From Elusimicrobiota bacterium (lineage in GTDB: Bacteria > Elusimicrobiota > Elusimicrobia > FEN-1173): 64,000 nt of DNA. The translations under genes were made by a program, and so were the position numbers. Position 1 is the stretch's first letter. Every line of letters starts with the position of its first letter. The notes under the pieces are model-generated. The model was not told where the DNA came from, ran no database searches, and saw nothing but the letters and a program-made list of their open reading frames with translations. Location: the NCBI GenBank assembly GCA_016714745.1, contig JADKCG010000021.1:1-64000 (forward strand), given 5' to 3'. Positions 13,601 to 19,211 of the stretch are shown in pieces.

Positions 13601-13642
13601 GGCGGCACAGACCACGAACAGAAGCGCCCAGAAATTCCTCAT
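4514..13642 (-). CDS. Giant secreted Fn3/VCBS/NHL repeat protein, N-terminal and central segment
   Basis: This is the start of a protein that would exceed 4,500 residues. I chose the ATG at 13642 because it opens a Sec signal peptide (MRNFWALLFVVCAAVSSWAG); the upstream in-frame ATG at 13750 lies beyond the predicted promoter. Domain order is: signal peptide; one Fn3-like domain; seven FG-GAP/VCBS units (about 13250-12120); Fn3-like linkers; seven more VCBS units (about 11380-10240); Fn3-like domains; a conserved beta-rich block (about 9480-8730); twelve NHL units (about 8700-6430); two Fn3 domains; a second copy of the beta-rich block (about 5700-4960); and the start of NHL block 2. The VCBS loops follow DxDxDGDxD and probably bind calcium. 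The likely role is surface-exposed or secreted adhesion or binding (inference). After about 4672 the frame is wrong and reads nonsense to 4514. Confidence 0.85.
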   Translation of the reverse strand: MRNFWALLFVVCAAVSSWAGVIAPSTSTLAATSGNPEEVTLTWASAGDDGGIGDLTGNYRLQYATYTVAWSTSSTPTDATTVTIATTAQVPGSAESHTVTGLTSGVTYYFVLWTEDEVPNWSGISNTTSAVGGYWFDPNQIEVDGLNGGLVIGSRVAWGDYDNDGDVDILVSGWDTTRRLRVYKNNGNGSFDGTQIELGDAGFGGGLAWGDYDNDGDLDIVAAGAPVNTRIFINNGNGTINPTPMIVDNRAKGGGSLAWGDFDLDGDLDLLFIEAYQLRVYENNGDGSFDSAPIDVDGPGEGLGSSSAVWGDFENDGDLDILACGYSMGGAYKLRVYKNNGNGTIDPAQIEVGGTNMGVYQGEVAWGDFDSDADLDALVVGYTYNDGGGPRLKVYKNNGNGTFNNTQIEVDGKNGGYNYGSAAWGDYDNDGDHDILVSGTNDGTTRQLRVYNNNGNGTIDATQIEVDGLNGGLQGSVAWGDFDNDSDLDVLASGTDGTNGQLRVYKNLNLTANTTPTAPAGLTTAWSYNVSGTSTATFKWAAGSDSGAGASSADVLTYQVEISTSNTFTGRTIVAGQWTTPGMGNYLRPPKIFDGNTNHGIMLHSLPTFNTTYYYRVKTIDTGLKESAWSATGSLYAEMASSAPFAVADLLASGQAGQGQIFLTWTAPMNINAGANAAYDVRYSMTGAITNDTEFNNATPVAGEPSPGLPGTSQSLVLAGLTPMVTYYLGIKSSHDNGTSPLDVVSPRASAVANPFDASQIDVEAINGGIISGGLVWGDFENDGDLDILSSGSIYGGSRQLRIYKNNGNGTLDPNQIEVDGANNGLTLGSTVWGDFDSDGDLDILVSGTDGTNRQLRVYKNNGNGTMDATQIEVGGLNGGLSDSRVDWGDFDNDGGLDILSAGTDGTNRQLRIYKNNGNGTLNANPIEVAGVNGGLSDGGLAWGDYDNDGDLDILASGTANGSNGQLRVYKNNGNGTMDPTQIEVDALNGGLYSGMAIWGDTDMDGDLDILVSGYNGNYQLRLYTNNGNGTIDAAQVEVDGLNGGLRYSSVAWGDFDNDGDQDLLTCGSNGLSQLRVYRSNGNGTFDPSQLDIEGVNGGLNSGSLGWGDYDNDGDLDVGIGANSDMGYSLRVYKNYCATANTAPTAPGGHSGSFSFNTGSVSVASFTWAAGTDSGTGATAENGLTYDIQLSTVSNFSSVIFPGQLGASPRLGSYLKPPKIFNSNTYYGVVMKSTDPWNVQTTASYGLRTDTTYYYRVKTVDSALAESSWSSGGSAYTGVSPSTSTLAGESTATEGEVLLTWNSAGDDGVNGNLTGTYRIQYATYTVAWSTSSTPTDATTVTIATTNAAPGSAQANLVTGLTSGLTYYFVLWSGDEVPNWSEVSNTALVYLPPPAMVTLAEAVGQPGWIGQGETQRILGTAQVVSDSAAGVTVSSVAVRETGAYTADGNLTNVEVWVSSSGYIDATAVRLDNTAKSFSSDTATFDQDVTVSTVPLYYIVRADVAGGATEGTFDVSLQVYTTANTTNNPQAFTNATDVVAPPSGAPAGLTATVEGNLLRVNLSWSGATGVDTYAIFQATHSGVGASDFLMGITNTTSFTDNYIPANQQMYYKVIGTNRAGTTGTSNAANATSVDFSALTTSNIYPFAGTSGGVDGIPGTSTSLSLPGSMFVDSMGNLYISDTGNHRIRFVPKVSGTYFGQSMTANNSYSIVGNGSNGYISDNVIANTAELYSPTGLHIDTAGNLYIADTSNHRIRFVPKTTGTYFGQAMTANYIYTIAGNGTGGYATDDVVATGTQIKSPAGVSLDSEGNVTIADTGNHRIRFIPKTTGTYFGQSMTANYIYTIAGNGTGGYVADDVAATSTQIYSPSGVSVDVAGNVYIADSTNHRIRFVPKTGGFYFGQTMTGGYIYTIAGNGTGTFGGDGGAATSAKVRDPFGVSLDADGNVYIGDYSNHRVRFIAKKTATYFGQAMTANSIYTIAGNGTGGYLGDNAAATSTRIYNPKGVSVDAGGNVYLADYNNKLIRFVPRANGTHFNQSMTAASIYTIAGKRTSDSGVSNSTQIDYPHGVWADTGGNVVFVDKDNSRIRFVPKTNGTYFGQAMSANTLYTVAGNGTYSFSGEGTAAISAAMRDPRWATLDTDGNLYVADSSNHRIRFVPKTTGTFFGQAMTANYIYTIAGNGTGGFLADDVAATSTQINSPAGLSIDRDGNLYFGDQQNNRIRFIPKTSGTYFGQSMTANYIYSIAGNGTYSYSGDGGAATSATLRYPMGLTVDTAGNITFADNSNARIRFVPKTSGTYYGQLMTANYIYTIAGNGTSSFLADNMAATASRVASPFDVSVDPGGNIYIADTNNHRIRFVPNTSGTYFGQAMTANYIYTIGGNGNITYNGENAVGTIKTLYSPRGVYAAPNHMVYLSDSSNDKIRMIASEDFVAPSTSTLAATAGVGQVSLNWSSAGDDGTYNNLTGNYRIQYATYTASWSTGSTPSNATTVTISTTNATPGSAQSYVATGLTAGLTYYFVLWSGDEVPNWSDVSNTASAWLDGTAPSTSTLSAVPGDVDGEIDLTWTSAGDDGGSGNLTGNYRIQYATYTVAWSTSSTPTDATTVTIATTSATPGAAQSYLASSLTPGNTYYFVLWTGDEVPNWSEVSNTASVYLPVPAMVTLAEAVGQPGWIGQGETQRILGTAQVVSDSESGVTISSVAVQASGYTADGNLTNVEVWVSSSGYIDATAVRLDDASKSFSGDIVAFDQDVTVSTVPLYYIVRADVAGGATEGTFAISMEIYTTANTINNPLAFTNATEVVAPPSGAPAGLTATVEGNLLRVNLSWSGASGADSYTIYRATHAGVTTTDFLLGVSNTTSFSDDYIPPAQQMHYKVLATNRAGSTASGSANATSVDVPALTTSNIYLRAGSPSGFGDGNFAFQQTLNAPSGTSLDNEGNLYIADTTNNVIRFVPKKDGTYFGQARTANYIYTIAGGGGGNNDVLATSANINHPRDLACRCERECLHRRRMGRSSSVHSKNERNLLWPGHDRQLYLCHCGEWLGWIRGR

Positions 13643-13732
13643 GGGCAATGAATTTCGTTTTGGGGCACATATTGACGTGCGGGAAATCAATACATGACAA
13701 TCAAATAAAAAATCGGCTCTTTTCACCTTAAA

Positions 13733-13761
13733 TATATAACGCGAAAACACGAATTATTCAA
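13733..13761 (-). promoter_or_regulatory. Sigma70-like promoter for the giant secreted protein
   Basis: On the minus strand TTGAAT (13761-13756) is followed after 17 bases by TATATA (13738-13733). The predicted start of transcription near 13726 leaves a leader of about 84 bases before the ATG at 13642. This supports the downstream start over the one at 13750. Confidence 0.5.
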
Positions 13762-13845
13762 TGGTTATTTGTAAGTGTTTAAAACGGAAAATGCCTTCAA
13801 AGCATGCCAATATTTTCTTCCGCCATAGCAATACCAAACCGCATC

Positions 13846-14104
13846 CTATGGGATGAGCAACACAATCACCCAGCGGTTTTTCGCTCGGCCGTGGGGGGTG
13901 GCGTTGGAGGCGGCGGGTCTTTTCGCGCCGTGGGCGAAAATCCGAAATCGTTTCTTGTCGAGTTTCCATTGGCTCACGAAAAAGTCACGCACCGTGTGAG
14001 CCCGTTTGCGGGAAAGGGCCATGGTGTAGCCCAGGGTGGCCGTTCTTGTCGGCGTGGCCGTGGATTTCCGCTTGTACGTCGGGGTCGGCCAGAAACATAT
14101 TCGC
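13846..14104 (-). pseudogene. OmpA-like C-terminal domain remnant
   Basis: Two minus-strand frames together read an OmpA/Pal peptidoglycan-binding domain: DVQAEIHGHADKNG, then after a one-base shift LGYTMALSRKRAHTVRDFF, and finally KRPAASNATPHGRAKNRWV and a stop at 13846. These match the family pattern GHTDxxG, NxxLSxRRAxxVxxYL and GRAxNRRV. No start codon, signal peptide or N-terminal part is present upstream, and the arginine pair at the end is partly lost (NRWV). I read this as a decayed gene fragment. Its last 77 bases recur at 15662-15738. Confidence 0.7.
13861..13937. repeat. Direct repeat (left copy), OmpA C-terminal sequence
   Basis: About 77 bases match 15662-15738 in the same orientation with roughly five mismatches. 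Both copies encode the end of an OmpA domain on the minus strand (RPAASNAT, GRAKNR). The pair brackets the HTH/nucleotidyltransferase genes at 14257-15631. Confidence 0.75.
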
Positions 14105-14193
14105 TACTCCTTCCATGTGTCCCTCATCCCCCACCCCTTTCCTTGGCCTGGTCCAATAAAGTGATTTTCAGCTCAACTCGCCCTGGCACCCCC

Positions 14194-14222
14194 TTGCAAA
14201 AAATCCGGCGAAGACCTATAAT
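14194..14222 (+). promoter_or_regulatory. Sigma70 promoter of the HTH/nucleotidyltransferase pair
   Basis: TTGCAA at 14194-14199 and a perfect TATAAT at 14217-14222 are separated by 17 bases. Transcription would start near 14229, about 28 bases before the ATG at 14257. This is the best-matching promoter sequence in the window. Confidence 0.7.
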
Positions 14223-14256
14223 ATCGATACATCGATAATTAAATCGATTTTTCGAT
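14223..14256 (+). promoter_or_regulatory. Cluster of ATCGAT palindromes, probable autoregulatory operator
   Basis: Three perfect ATCGAT hexamers (14223-14228, 14231-14236, 14243-14248) and a fourth TCGAT half-copy (14252-14256) fill the whole interval between the -10 box and the start codon. Binding by the encoded HTH protein here would block transcription, as is usual for antitoxin-type autoregulation. That use is inferred. Confidence 0.55.
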
Positions 14257-15051
14257 ATGACAAAAAAGACCCAGACGATCCGGTTAGAGGTTGTTGAAAA
14301 GGTTCGCCGGTTGCGCCAAACAAATAGATGGACGCAGGCGCGACTGGGTCGTCTATTGGGTCTTTCCCAAAATCGCTTGTCAGAAATTGAACGTGGAAGC
14401 GGGTCCTTTACGGCAGAACAGCTCCTTCTCATTTTAAAAACATTTAATACGCCGCTCAGCTACTTTTCTTTCGGCCCAACGGCCCCTGCCGGCAAGGTCC
14501 TCCAAAACGCCATTTCTCGTTTAGGGGCGAGCCCCCTCCAGGAAAGTCCGGACATTCTGCCAACCGAAAAGCTTGACAACTCAACGGCCGTCATTCGCGA
14601 GGTGCTGACGGATGCCACAACTCCACGCCAAATCACGGCGTTGGCGCCCGTAATCGTCAACCAACCCAATTCCCTCGGTCTGAATAAACTCCGGTTGGAT
14701 TTTTTCGGTGAAGGACGGATTAACCGATTGGGATGGCTTTTTGAAAACACTCTTCTCGCTGTGAGGGCCGAGCTCCACAGCCCCCCCCACACATTACCCA
14801 AAGAATGTGTGGATCGTTACCACCGAACAGAAGTTTTACTTCAAAACATTTTGCGGTATCCGGGTTTTACTGTTCGTCGTCGGAATAAAAATTTGGAAGA
14901 CCCTTTGGAACCTGAAGTTCTATACAGCAACGAGGCCTTCGAAGAAGCCATAAAATCCAGAGATCGCGTCGCTAAAAGATGGCGCGTTGTCACGCGAATC
15001 AAAACGGGCGACTTTGTCCAAGCCCTACGAGGCGCCCGTGAGAATAATTGA
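14257..15051 (+). CDS. XRE-family HTH regulator, probable antitoxin-like partner
   Basis: The 264-residue protein has a Cro/CI-type helix-turn-helix at about residues 8-62 (RLRQTNRWTQARLGRLLGLS, then QNRLSEIERGSGSFTAEQL). It is followed by about 200 residues that I do not recognise. It is transcribed from a strong promoter with an ATCGAT operator cluster and overlaps the next gene by up to 65 bases, so the two are probably translated together. An HTH protein followed by a nucleotidyltransferase-fold protein resembles AbiE-type or related toxin-antitoxin modules, although in AbiE the arrangement and sizes differ. The extended C-terminal half may bind the partner. Function as an antitoxin is inference from organisation only. 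Confidence 0.65.
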   Translation: MTKKTQTIRLEVVEKVRRLRQTNRWTQARLGRLLGLSQNRLSEIERGSGSFTAEQLLLILKTFNTPLSYFSFGPTAPAGKVLQNAISRLGASPLQESPDILPTEKLDNSTAVIREVLTDATTPRQITALAPVIVNQPNSLGLNKLRLDFFGEGRINRLGWLFENTLLAVRAELHSPPHTLPKECVDRYHRTEVLLQNILRYPGFTVRRRNKNLEDPLEPEVLYSNEAFEEAIKSRDRVAKRWRVVTRIKTGDFVQALRGARENN

Positions 15052-15631
15052 GGAGTTTTTTCTGGAGATCGATCGCCGCTGGAAACAGGACGTCACCCTA
15101 AAAATTCCCCTTAAGATTGTAGGCTCGGGGGCATTGCTTTTGCAGGTGGATTACGATCGGGGAACCAAAGACAGCGATGTTTTGGAAACGGCGGAAATCA
15201 CACCCTTTGTCAAGAATAAACTGCTGGAGTTGGCCGGCAAGGGCTCGACCTTGTGCAAATCCCACCGAATGTATTTGGATATCGTTGCCAGTGGGATCCC
15301 TTTTCTCCCCCCGGATGCCGTCTATCACAAGATGGTGAAACTAAACGATCGCTTGAAACATTTTGAAATTGAGACTTTGGATATTTTAGACGTTGTCGTG
15401 TCCAAACTGAAACGATTCAACGCCAACGACGTGAGCGACATTTCAGCAATGGTGGCCAAAGGGTTGGTTAAACACACAGCGCTGGTCGGCCGATTTCGGA
15501 AGGCGGTCGAAGGTTTTTTAATGGACGCGCGAGCGATAGATTTACCAACCTACGTGAGTCACCTCCACACGGTGGAAAGAGACTTCTTTCGTGCCCCTGC
15601 CTCAGAAATTGAATTGCCGGATTGGTTATAA
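14987..15631 (+). CDS. Nucleotidyltransferase-fold protein (DUF6036-like), putative toxin partner
   Basis: The 214-residue protein contains GSGALLLQVDYDRGTKDSDVLE at about residues 47-68. This fits the nucleotidyltransferase pattern of a GS motif followed by a DxD-type metal site, here TKDSDV. I know this fold from DUF6036 and AbiEii-type proteins. The open frame starts at a TTG (14987); a GTG at 15038 would leave a 14-base overlap with the upstream HTH gene and is a plausible alternative. The tight overlap points to co-translation. The protein is followed at once by the right OmpA repeat. Whether it transfers nucleotides to tRNA or to another target cannot be read from the sequence. Confidence 0.6.
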   Translation: MSRESKRATLSKPYEAPVRIIEEFFLEIDRRWKQDVTLKIPLKIVGSGALLLQVDYDRGTKDSDVLETAEITPFVKNKLLELAGKGSTLCKSHRMYLDIVASGIPFLPPDAVYHKMVKLNDRLKHFEIETLDILDVVVSKLKRFNANDVSDISAMVAKGLVKHTALVGRFRKAVEGFLMDARAIDLPTYVSHLHTVERDFFRAPASEIELPDWL

Positions 15632-15646
15632 CAAACGGGGTATCTT

Positions 15647-15742
15647 TCAAAGATTGATCAGCACAATCACCCGGCGGTTTTTGGCTCGGCCGTGGGAGGT
15701 GGCGTTGGAGGCGGCGGGTCTTTTCGCGCCGTGAGCGAGGTC
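15647..15742 (-). pseudogene. Second OmpA C-terminal fragment
   Basis: About 30 codons of an OmpA domain end (KRPAASNATSHGRAKNRRV) precede a stop at 15647. Upstream codons lose all similarity. Unlike the left copy it keeps the NRRV ending. It is a non-functional fragment and forms the right arm of the direct repeat. Confidence 0.65.
15662..15738. repeat. Direct repeat (right copy), OmpA C-terminal sequence
   Basis: Partner of 13861-13937. The two copies are about 1.8 kb apart and in the same orientation, enclosing the promoter, operator and both genes of the HTH/nucleotidyltransferase module. Confidence 0.75.
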
Positions 15743-15852
15743 ACGCGCCCCCCCCGGCCTACTCGACGCGGATAGGATGAGTTGATTCGCCCTTTGGAAC
15801 AACATCGTAAGGTATGGTTTAAATATATCGGACAATATTAAAAGATGAAAGA

Positions 15853-15871
15853 CTCTCACCGCTGGTGAGAG
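15853..15871. repeat. Perfect hairpin in the decay zone
   Basis: CTCTCACC (15853-15860) and GGTGAGAG (15864-15871) form a perfect 8-bp stem with a 3-base loop. No U-tract follows on either strand, so a terminator is unlikely. Confidence 0.4.
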
Positions 15872-15918
15872 AAATTGCATGGACTCACAATATCATCATT
15901 ATGATGCGGTGCAAGAGA

Positions 15919-16672
15919 AAAAACACGGCTCTCCATCACCCGCGAAAATCGGTCCCGCGCGATCCGGCTCTTCGCCAACGTGGCCACCGGCAAATCCCAG
16001 GCCGACGCGTTGGCCGCGGTTCGAAAAATAGAAAAAGAGGTATTGCCGGAAGGGGTCAAAATGGTCTTTTCCGGCGCGTCAGAAACGTTCCAAGAAGCCT
16101 TCCTGGGCCTGGCGGTGGCGCTGGTGCTGGGCGTGGTGATCGCCTACATGGTTTTGGGGTCGCAGTTCAACAGTTTCATTCACCCGATCTTGGTGTTAGT
16201 GGCCTTGCCCTTCAGCGTCACGGGCGCCGTCTTGGCCCTATGGATCAGCGACCAATCGCTCAATATGTTCAGCATGATTGGAATCGTGTTATTAATGGGC
16301 ATCGTGAAAAAGAATTCCATTATGCTTGTGGATTTCACCAACGAACGGCGATCGAAACAGGGGATGAACGTCCGTGACGCGCTGTTGGACGCCTGCCCGA
16401 TCCGACTAAGGCCGATTTTGATGACCACGGTCTCCACGGTAGCGGCGGCGATTCCCCCGGCGTTGGCCTTGGGCCCCGGAGCGGAAACCCGCGTGCCCAT
16501 GGCGTTGGTGATTATTGGGGGCGTCTCGGTGTCCGCCCTGCTGACCTTGTTTGTCGTCCCCTGCGCCTACAGCCTCACTGCCCGCCTGGAAAGCCACACC
16601 CACGACGCCGACCTTAAAGAAGCCCTTAAACAATTGGGCGAGTGGCCACAGCAGAGGTCAAAACAAGTCTGA
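15919..16672 (+). pseudogene. Truncated RND (HAE1/AcrB-type) efflux transporter, C-terminal fragment
   Basis: From about 15919 the frame reads the C-terminal quarter of an AcrB-type pump: the periplasmic segment LSITRENRSRAIRLFANVA and then five membrane segments (for example LGLAVALVLGVVIAYMVL, VTGAVLALWISDQ, MIGIVLLMGIVKKNSIMLVD, VSALLTLFVVPCAYSL). The family is normally over 1,000 residues; about 250 remain. The missing part includes the TM4 aspartates that carry protons, so it cannot transport. An ATG at 15980 could start a 230-residue product but lacks context. With the OmpA remnants next to it, this marks a zone of deletion and rearrangement. Confidence 0.8.
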
Positions 16673-16699
16673 GTTGAATTGCGCACCCTCCATTTATCC

Positions 16700-16728
16700 T
16701 TGCATGGATGATAATATTTAAGTAAATT
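16700..16728 (+). promoter_or_regulatory. Sigma70-like promoter giving a leaderless or near-leaderless transcript
   Basis: TTGCAT (16700-16705) and TAAATT (16723-16728) are 17 bases apart. The expected transcription start falls at about 16735, and the ATG begins at 16736. An imperfect inverted repeat (CATGGATGATAAT and ATTATCCTTCATG) overlaps the promoter and may be an operator. Confidence 0.4.
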
Positions 16729-16735
16729 ATCCTTC

Positions 16736-18055
16736 ATGGAAAGACAATTTAATGACATTTTAAGGGAAAAGATCGCCGACAGCCTGGCGGCTGAGATTCC
16801 GCGTTTCACGCGCCGGGATGTAAGGGTACCCCCGGCGCGGGGCAAGGCCTGTGCGGTCATCGGCATGCGTCGGGCTGGAAAGACCACGTATCTTTGGCAG
16901 TTGTTGTCGGAACGACTCGCCGCCGGGGTTCCACGCACAGATTTGCTTTATCTCAGCTTTGAGGATGAACGATTGGAAGGTTTTTCCGCCTCTCATTTGG
17001 GAAATTTATTGGAGATCTATTATTCTCTTTACCCGGAAATGCGAGCCCGACGGCAAGTCTCATTTTTCTTGGACGAAATCCAGTTGGTGCCGGGATGGGA
17101 AACGTTTGTTCGGCGGGTTCTGGATTCAGAAAAGATTGAGATTTTTTTATCGGGATCTTCGGCGCGCCTGTTGTCGCGGGAGGTGGCGACAAGCATGAGG
17201 GGTCGCGCCGTAGAGGCCCTGGTTCTGCCAATGAGTTTGCGGGAGTATTTGAGACACCACGGCCACGAGCCCCTCAATCGCGTTGCTCCAAAAGAGGAAC
17301 GCTCCCTGCTCGACCGAAATACCCGGGCCTATCTGATGGAGGGTGGGTTCCCGGAAGCGCTCGGGCTCGACGTTCGCGCTCGTTACGAACTGCTTAAAAC
17401 GTATGTCGATGTTGTCATCCTGCGGGATGTGATTGAACGCCATTCGGTGGATCACCCCGTGGCTCTTCGTTGGTTGGTGCGTCATTTGTTGGGAAACGCC
17501 GCGGGGACTTTTTCAATCAACAAATTCTACGGGGACCTCAAATCCCAGGGAATGTCTATAGGAAAAGACACCCTGTATGCTTATTTGAGCCACCTGGAAG
17601 ATGCTTTTTTAATCCGCACTCTTTCTCTAGCGACGACATCGCAACGCCAAAAAATGGTCAACCCCCGGAAAGTCTATCCGATTGATCCCGGTCTCATTCC
17701 GGTCTTTGATCGCTCAGGTCGAGCGAATCGGGGAAACGCCCTTGAAACCGCCGTTCTTCTCCAATTGGATCGTCGGGGGGCAGACGTCTCCTACGTAAAA
17801 ACCGACGGCGGATTTGAGGTGGATTTTATCGCGCGATATCCAGAAGGGGGCGAAGATTTGATCCAAGTTTGCGCAAACCTCGACGACCCCTCAACCCGAG
17901 AGAGGGAAACCCGCGCTCTTCTGGAATCCGCTCGGGAACACCCACGCGCTCAAAAAAGATTGATCACCCTCGACCTGTGGCCGTCAAACATCCCCCACCC
18001 CCGTGGGATCCATATCCACAAAGCCTCTGATTGGCTGATGGGAGAGAAAAACTAA
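16736..18055 (+). CDS. AAA_14 / DUF4143 ATPase
   Basis: The 439-residue protein has Walker A GMRRAGKT at about residues 43-50 and Walker B VSFFLDE at 108-114, followed by the sensor segment FLSGSSARLLSRE. The C-terminal DUF4143 part ends with a nuclease-like strand (FEVDFIARYPEGGEDLIQV, about residue 365-385). Length and domain order match the family. These proteins are widespread, often single, and horizontally mobile. Suggested roles include defence and stress, but none is firmly established. The start codon lies at the predicted transcription start. It is followed by tandem repeats belonging to the neighbouring Y1 transposase. Confidence 0.85.
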   Translation: MERQFNDILREKIADSLAAEIPRFTRRDVRVPPARGKACAVIGMRRAGKTTYLWQLLSERLAAGVPRTDLLYLSFEDERLEGFSASHLGNLLEIYYSLYPEMRARRQVSFFLDEIQLVPGWETFVRRVLDSEKIEIFLSGSSARLLSREVATSMRGRAVEALVLPMSLREYLRHHGHEPLNRVAPKEERSLLDRNTRAYLMEGGFPEALGLDVRARYELLKTYVDVVILRDVIERHSVDHPVALRWLVRHLLGNAAGTFSINKFYGDLKSQGMSIGKDTLYAYLSHLEDAFLIRTLSLATTSQRQKMVNPRKVYPIDPGLIPVFDRSGRANRGNALETAVLLQLDRRGADVSYVKTDGGFEVDFIARYPEGGEDLIQVCANLDDPSTRERETRALLESAREHPRAQKRLITLDLWPSNIPHPRGIHIHKASDWLMGEKN

Positions 18056-18080
18056 GTTCGAGCGGCGTTTATTGACTCGT

Positions 18081-18130
18081 TGCGTAAGGGGACTGCGTAA
18101 GTGCGTAAGGGGACGGTGCGTAAGGGGACG
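18081..18130 (+). repeat. Short tandem repeats (TGCGTAAGGGGAC)
   Basis: Three complete copies and one truncated copy of TGCGTAAGGGGAC run from 18081 to 18130. The last copy is the outer part of the left inverted repeat of the adjacent Y1 transposase gene. They are probably recognition sequences for that protein. Confidence 0.65.
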
Positions 18131-18143
18131 TAGCATACTAATT
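18118..18143 (+). repeat. Left inverted repeat of the RAYT element
   Basis: GCGTAAGGGGACGTAGCATA and the following six bases pair imperfectly with 19185-19211. Both arms share the cores TAAGGGGACGT and GCATACTAA. The arms enclose only the transposase gene. Confidence 0.7.
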
Positions 18144-18176
18144 GACTTATAACGAATGGTTTGAAATAATTCCGAT

Positions 18177-19190
18177 ATGCCCCGCCAAGCCCGCATCGAT
18201 TTCCCTGGTTTGCTCCATCACATCATCGCCCGTGGAATCGAACGTAGGCCGATTTTTTCCTGCAAAGACGATTACACGGATTTTCTCGATCGAATCGAAC
18301 CCTCCACAGCGAGGGTCCCCACCCAAATTTTGGCGTGGGCGCTCATGCCAAACCATTTTCACCTCCTCGTTCGATCCGGTCCTCAGGGGATGGTCCCTTT
18401 CATGCGCCGGTTAATGACCGGCTACGCCGGGGCCTTCAACCGGCGTTACAGACGGGCGGGGCACCTTTTTCAAAACCGTTATAAATCGATTATTTGCGAT
18501 GAGAACGCCTACCTTCTCGAACTGGTTCGTTACATCCACCTGAACCCGGTAAGAGCCAAGCTGGTCCGTGGGATGGAAGACCTTGCGAGATATCCCTACA
18601 CCGGGCACAGTGTCCTCATGGGAAACGCCAAGGCCGCCTGGCAGGAGACCGAGGAGATCCTGGGACACTTTTCGAAGACCCTTGACCAAGCCCGATCGAA
18701 ATACGAGGAATTCGTTGCCCTTGGTTTAGGCCAAGGGAAGAGGGTTGATTTGATTGGGGGCGGACTTGGACGTAGCCTCGGCGGTGGCCCCAGGGAGGTT
18801 CCCCTTGGAATGAGAGGAGACCGACAACTCTTTGATTCTCGCGTTCTGGGGGAGGGTGAATTCGTTCAGAGAGTTTTGGAAACCGTTCAAAAGACCGAAG
18901 AACTCCAAGCGACTCTCATTTACCAAAAAGTCGACATTTACAGCGTGGCTGAAAAGGTCGCAAAAAAATATGACATCGACGTCCGGCTCATATTTGCGCG
19001 AAACCGAATGAAGAGAGTTTCTCAGGCGAAGGCATTGATGGCCTTTTTGGGAACGGAACACCTCCGCCAATCAAACACCGAGATGGCGCGCTTATTGAAG
19101 ATGACGCCAACCGCGGCAGGGCGGGCACGATTTCGTGGATTGAGTTTAGCCGATAGTTTCGACATCGACCCTCTTATTCAAGTTAGTTAG
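18177..19190 (+). CDS. REP-associated tyrosine transposase (Y1/HUH family) with C-terminal helical domain
   Basis: The 337-residue protein has the Y1_Tnp fold of IS200-type HUH nucleases: MPNHFHLLV at about residues 58-66 supplies the histidine pair (H60, H62), and Y83 in MTGYAGAFNRRY is the expected catalytic tyrosine. YIHLNPVRA is another family signature. Residues from about 260 form an extra helical domain (IFARNRMKRVSQAKALMAFL) like the DnaA-C-type tails seen in longer family members. The family nicks single-stranded DNA at palindromic REP sequences. Here the gene is bracketed by inverted repeats 18118-18143 and 19185-19211, and its stop codon lies inside the right arm. The short tandem repeats upstream fit a RAYT-REP system. 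Confidence 0.88.
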   Translation: MPRQARIDFPGLLHHIIARGIERRPIFSCKDDYTDFLDRIEPSTARVPTQILAWALMPNHFHLLVRSGPQGMVPFMRRLMTGYAGAFNRRYRRAGHLFQNRYKSIICDENAYLLELVRYIHLNPVRAKLVRGMEDLARYPYTGHSVLMGNAKAAWQETEEILGHFSKTLDQARSKYEEFVALGLGQGKRVDLIGGGLGRSLGGGPREVPLGMRGDRQLFDSRVLGEGEFVQRVLETVQKTEELQATLIYQKVDIYSVAEKVAKKYDIDVRLIFARNRMKRVSQAKALMAFLGTEHLRQSNTEMARLLKMTPTAAGRARFRGLSLADSFDIDPLIQVS

Positions 19191-19211
19191 TATGCAACGT
19201 CCCCTTATACG
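19185..19211 (-). repeat. Right inverted repeat of the RAYT element
   Basis: Reads as the reverse complement of the left arm with a few mismatches. It contains the last codons and stop of the transposase and the first codons (ATG at 19192) of the DUF2723 gene, so insertion of this element may have supplied the start of the downstream gene. Confidence 0.7.

Noticed and set aside
15647..15880. 77-residue minus-strand frame as an intact gene
   Set aside because: Only its last 30 codons match OmpA; the beginning is unrelated sequence containing a hairpin, so it is treated as a fragment.
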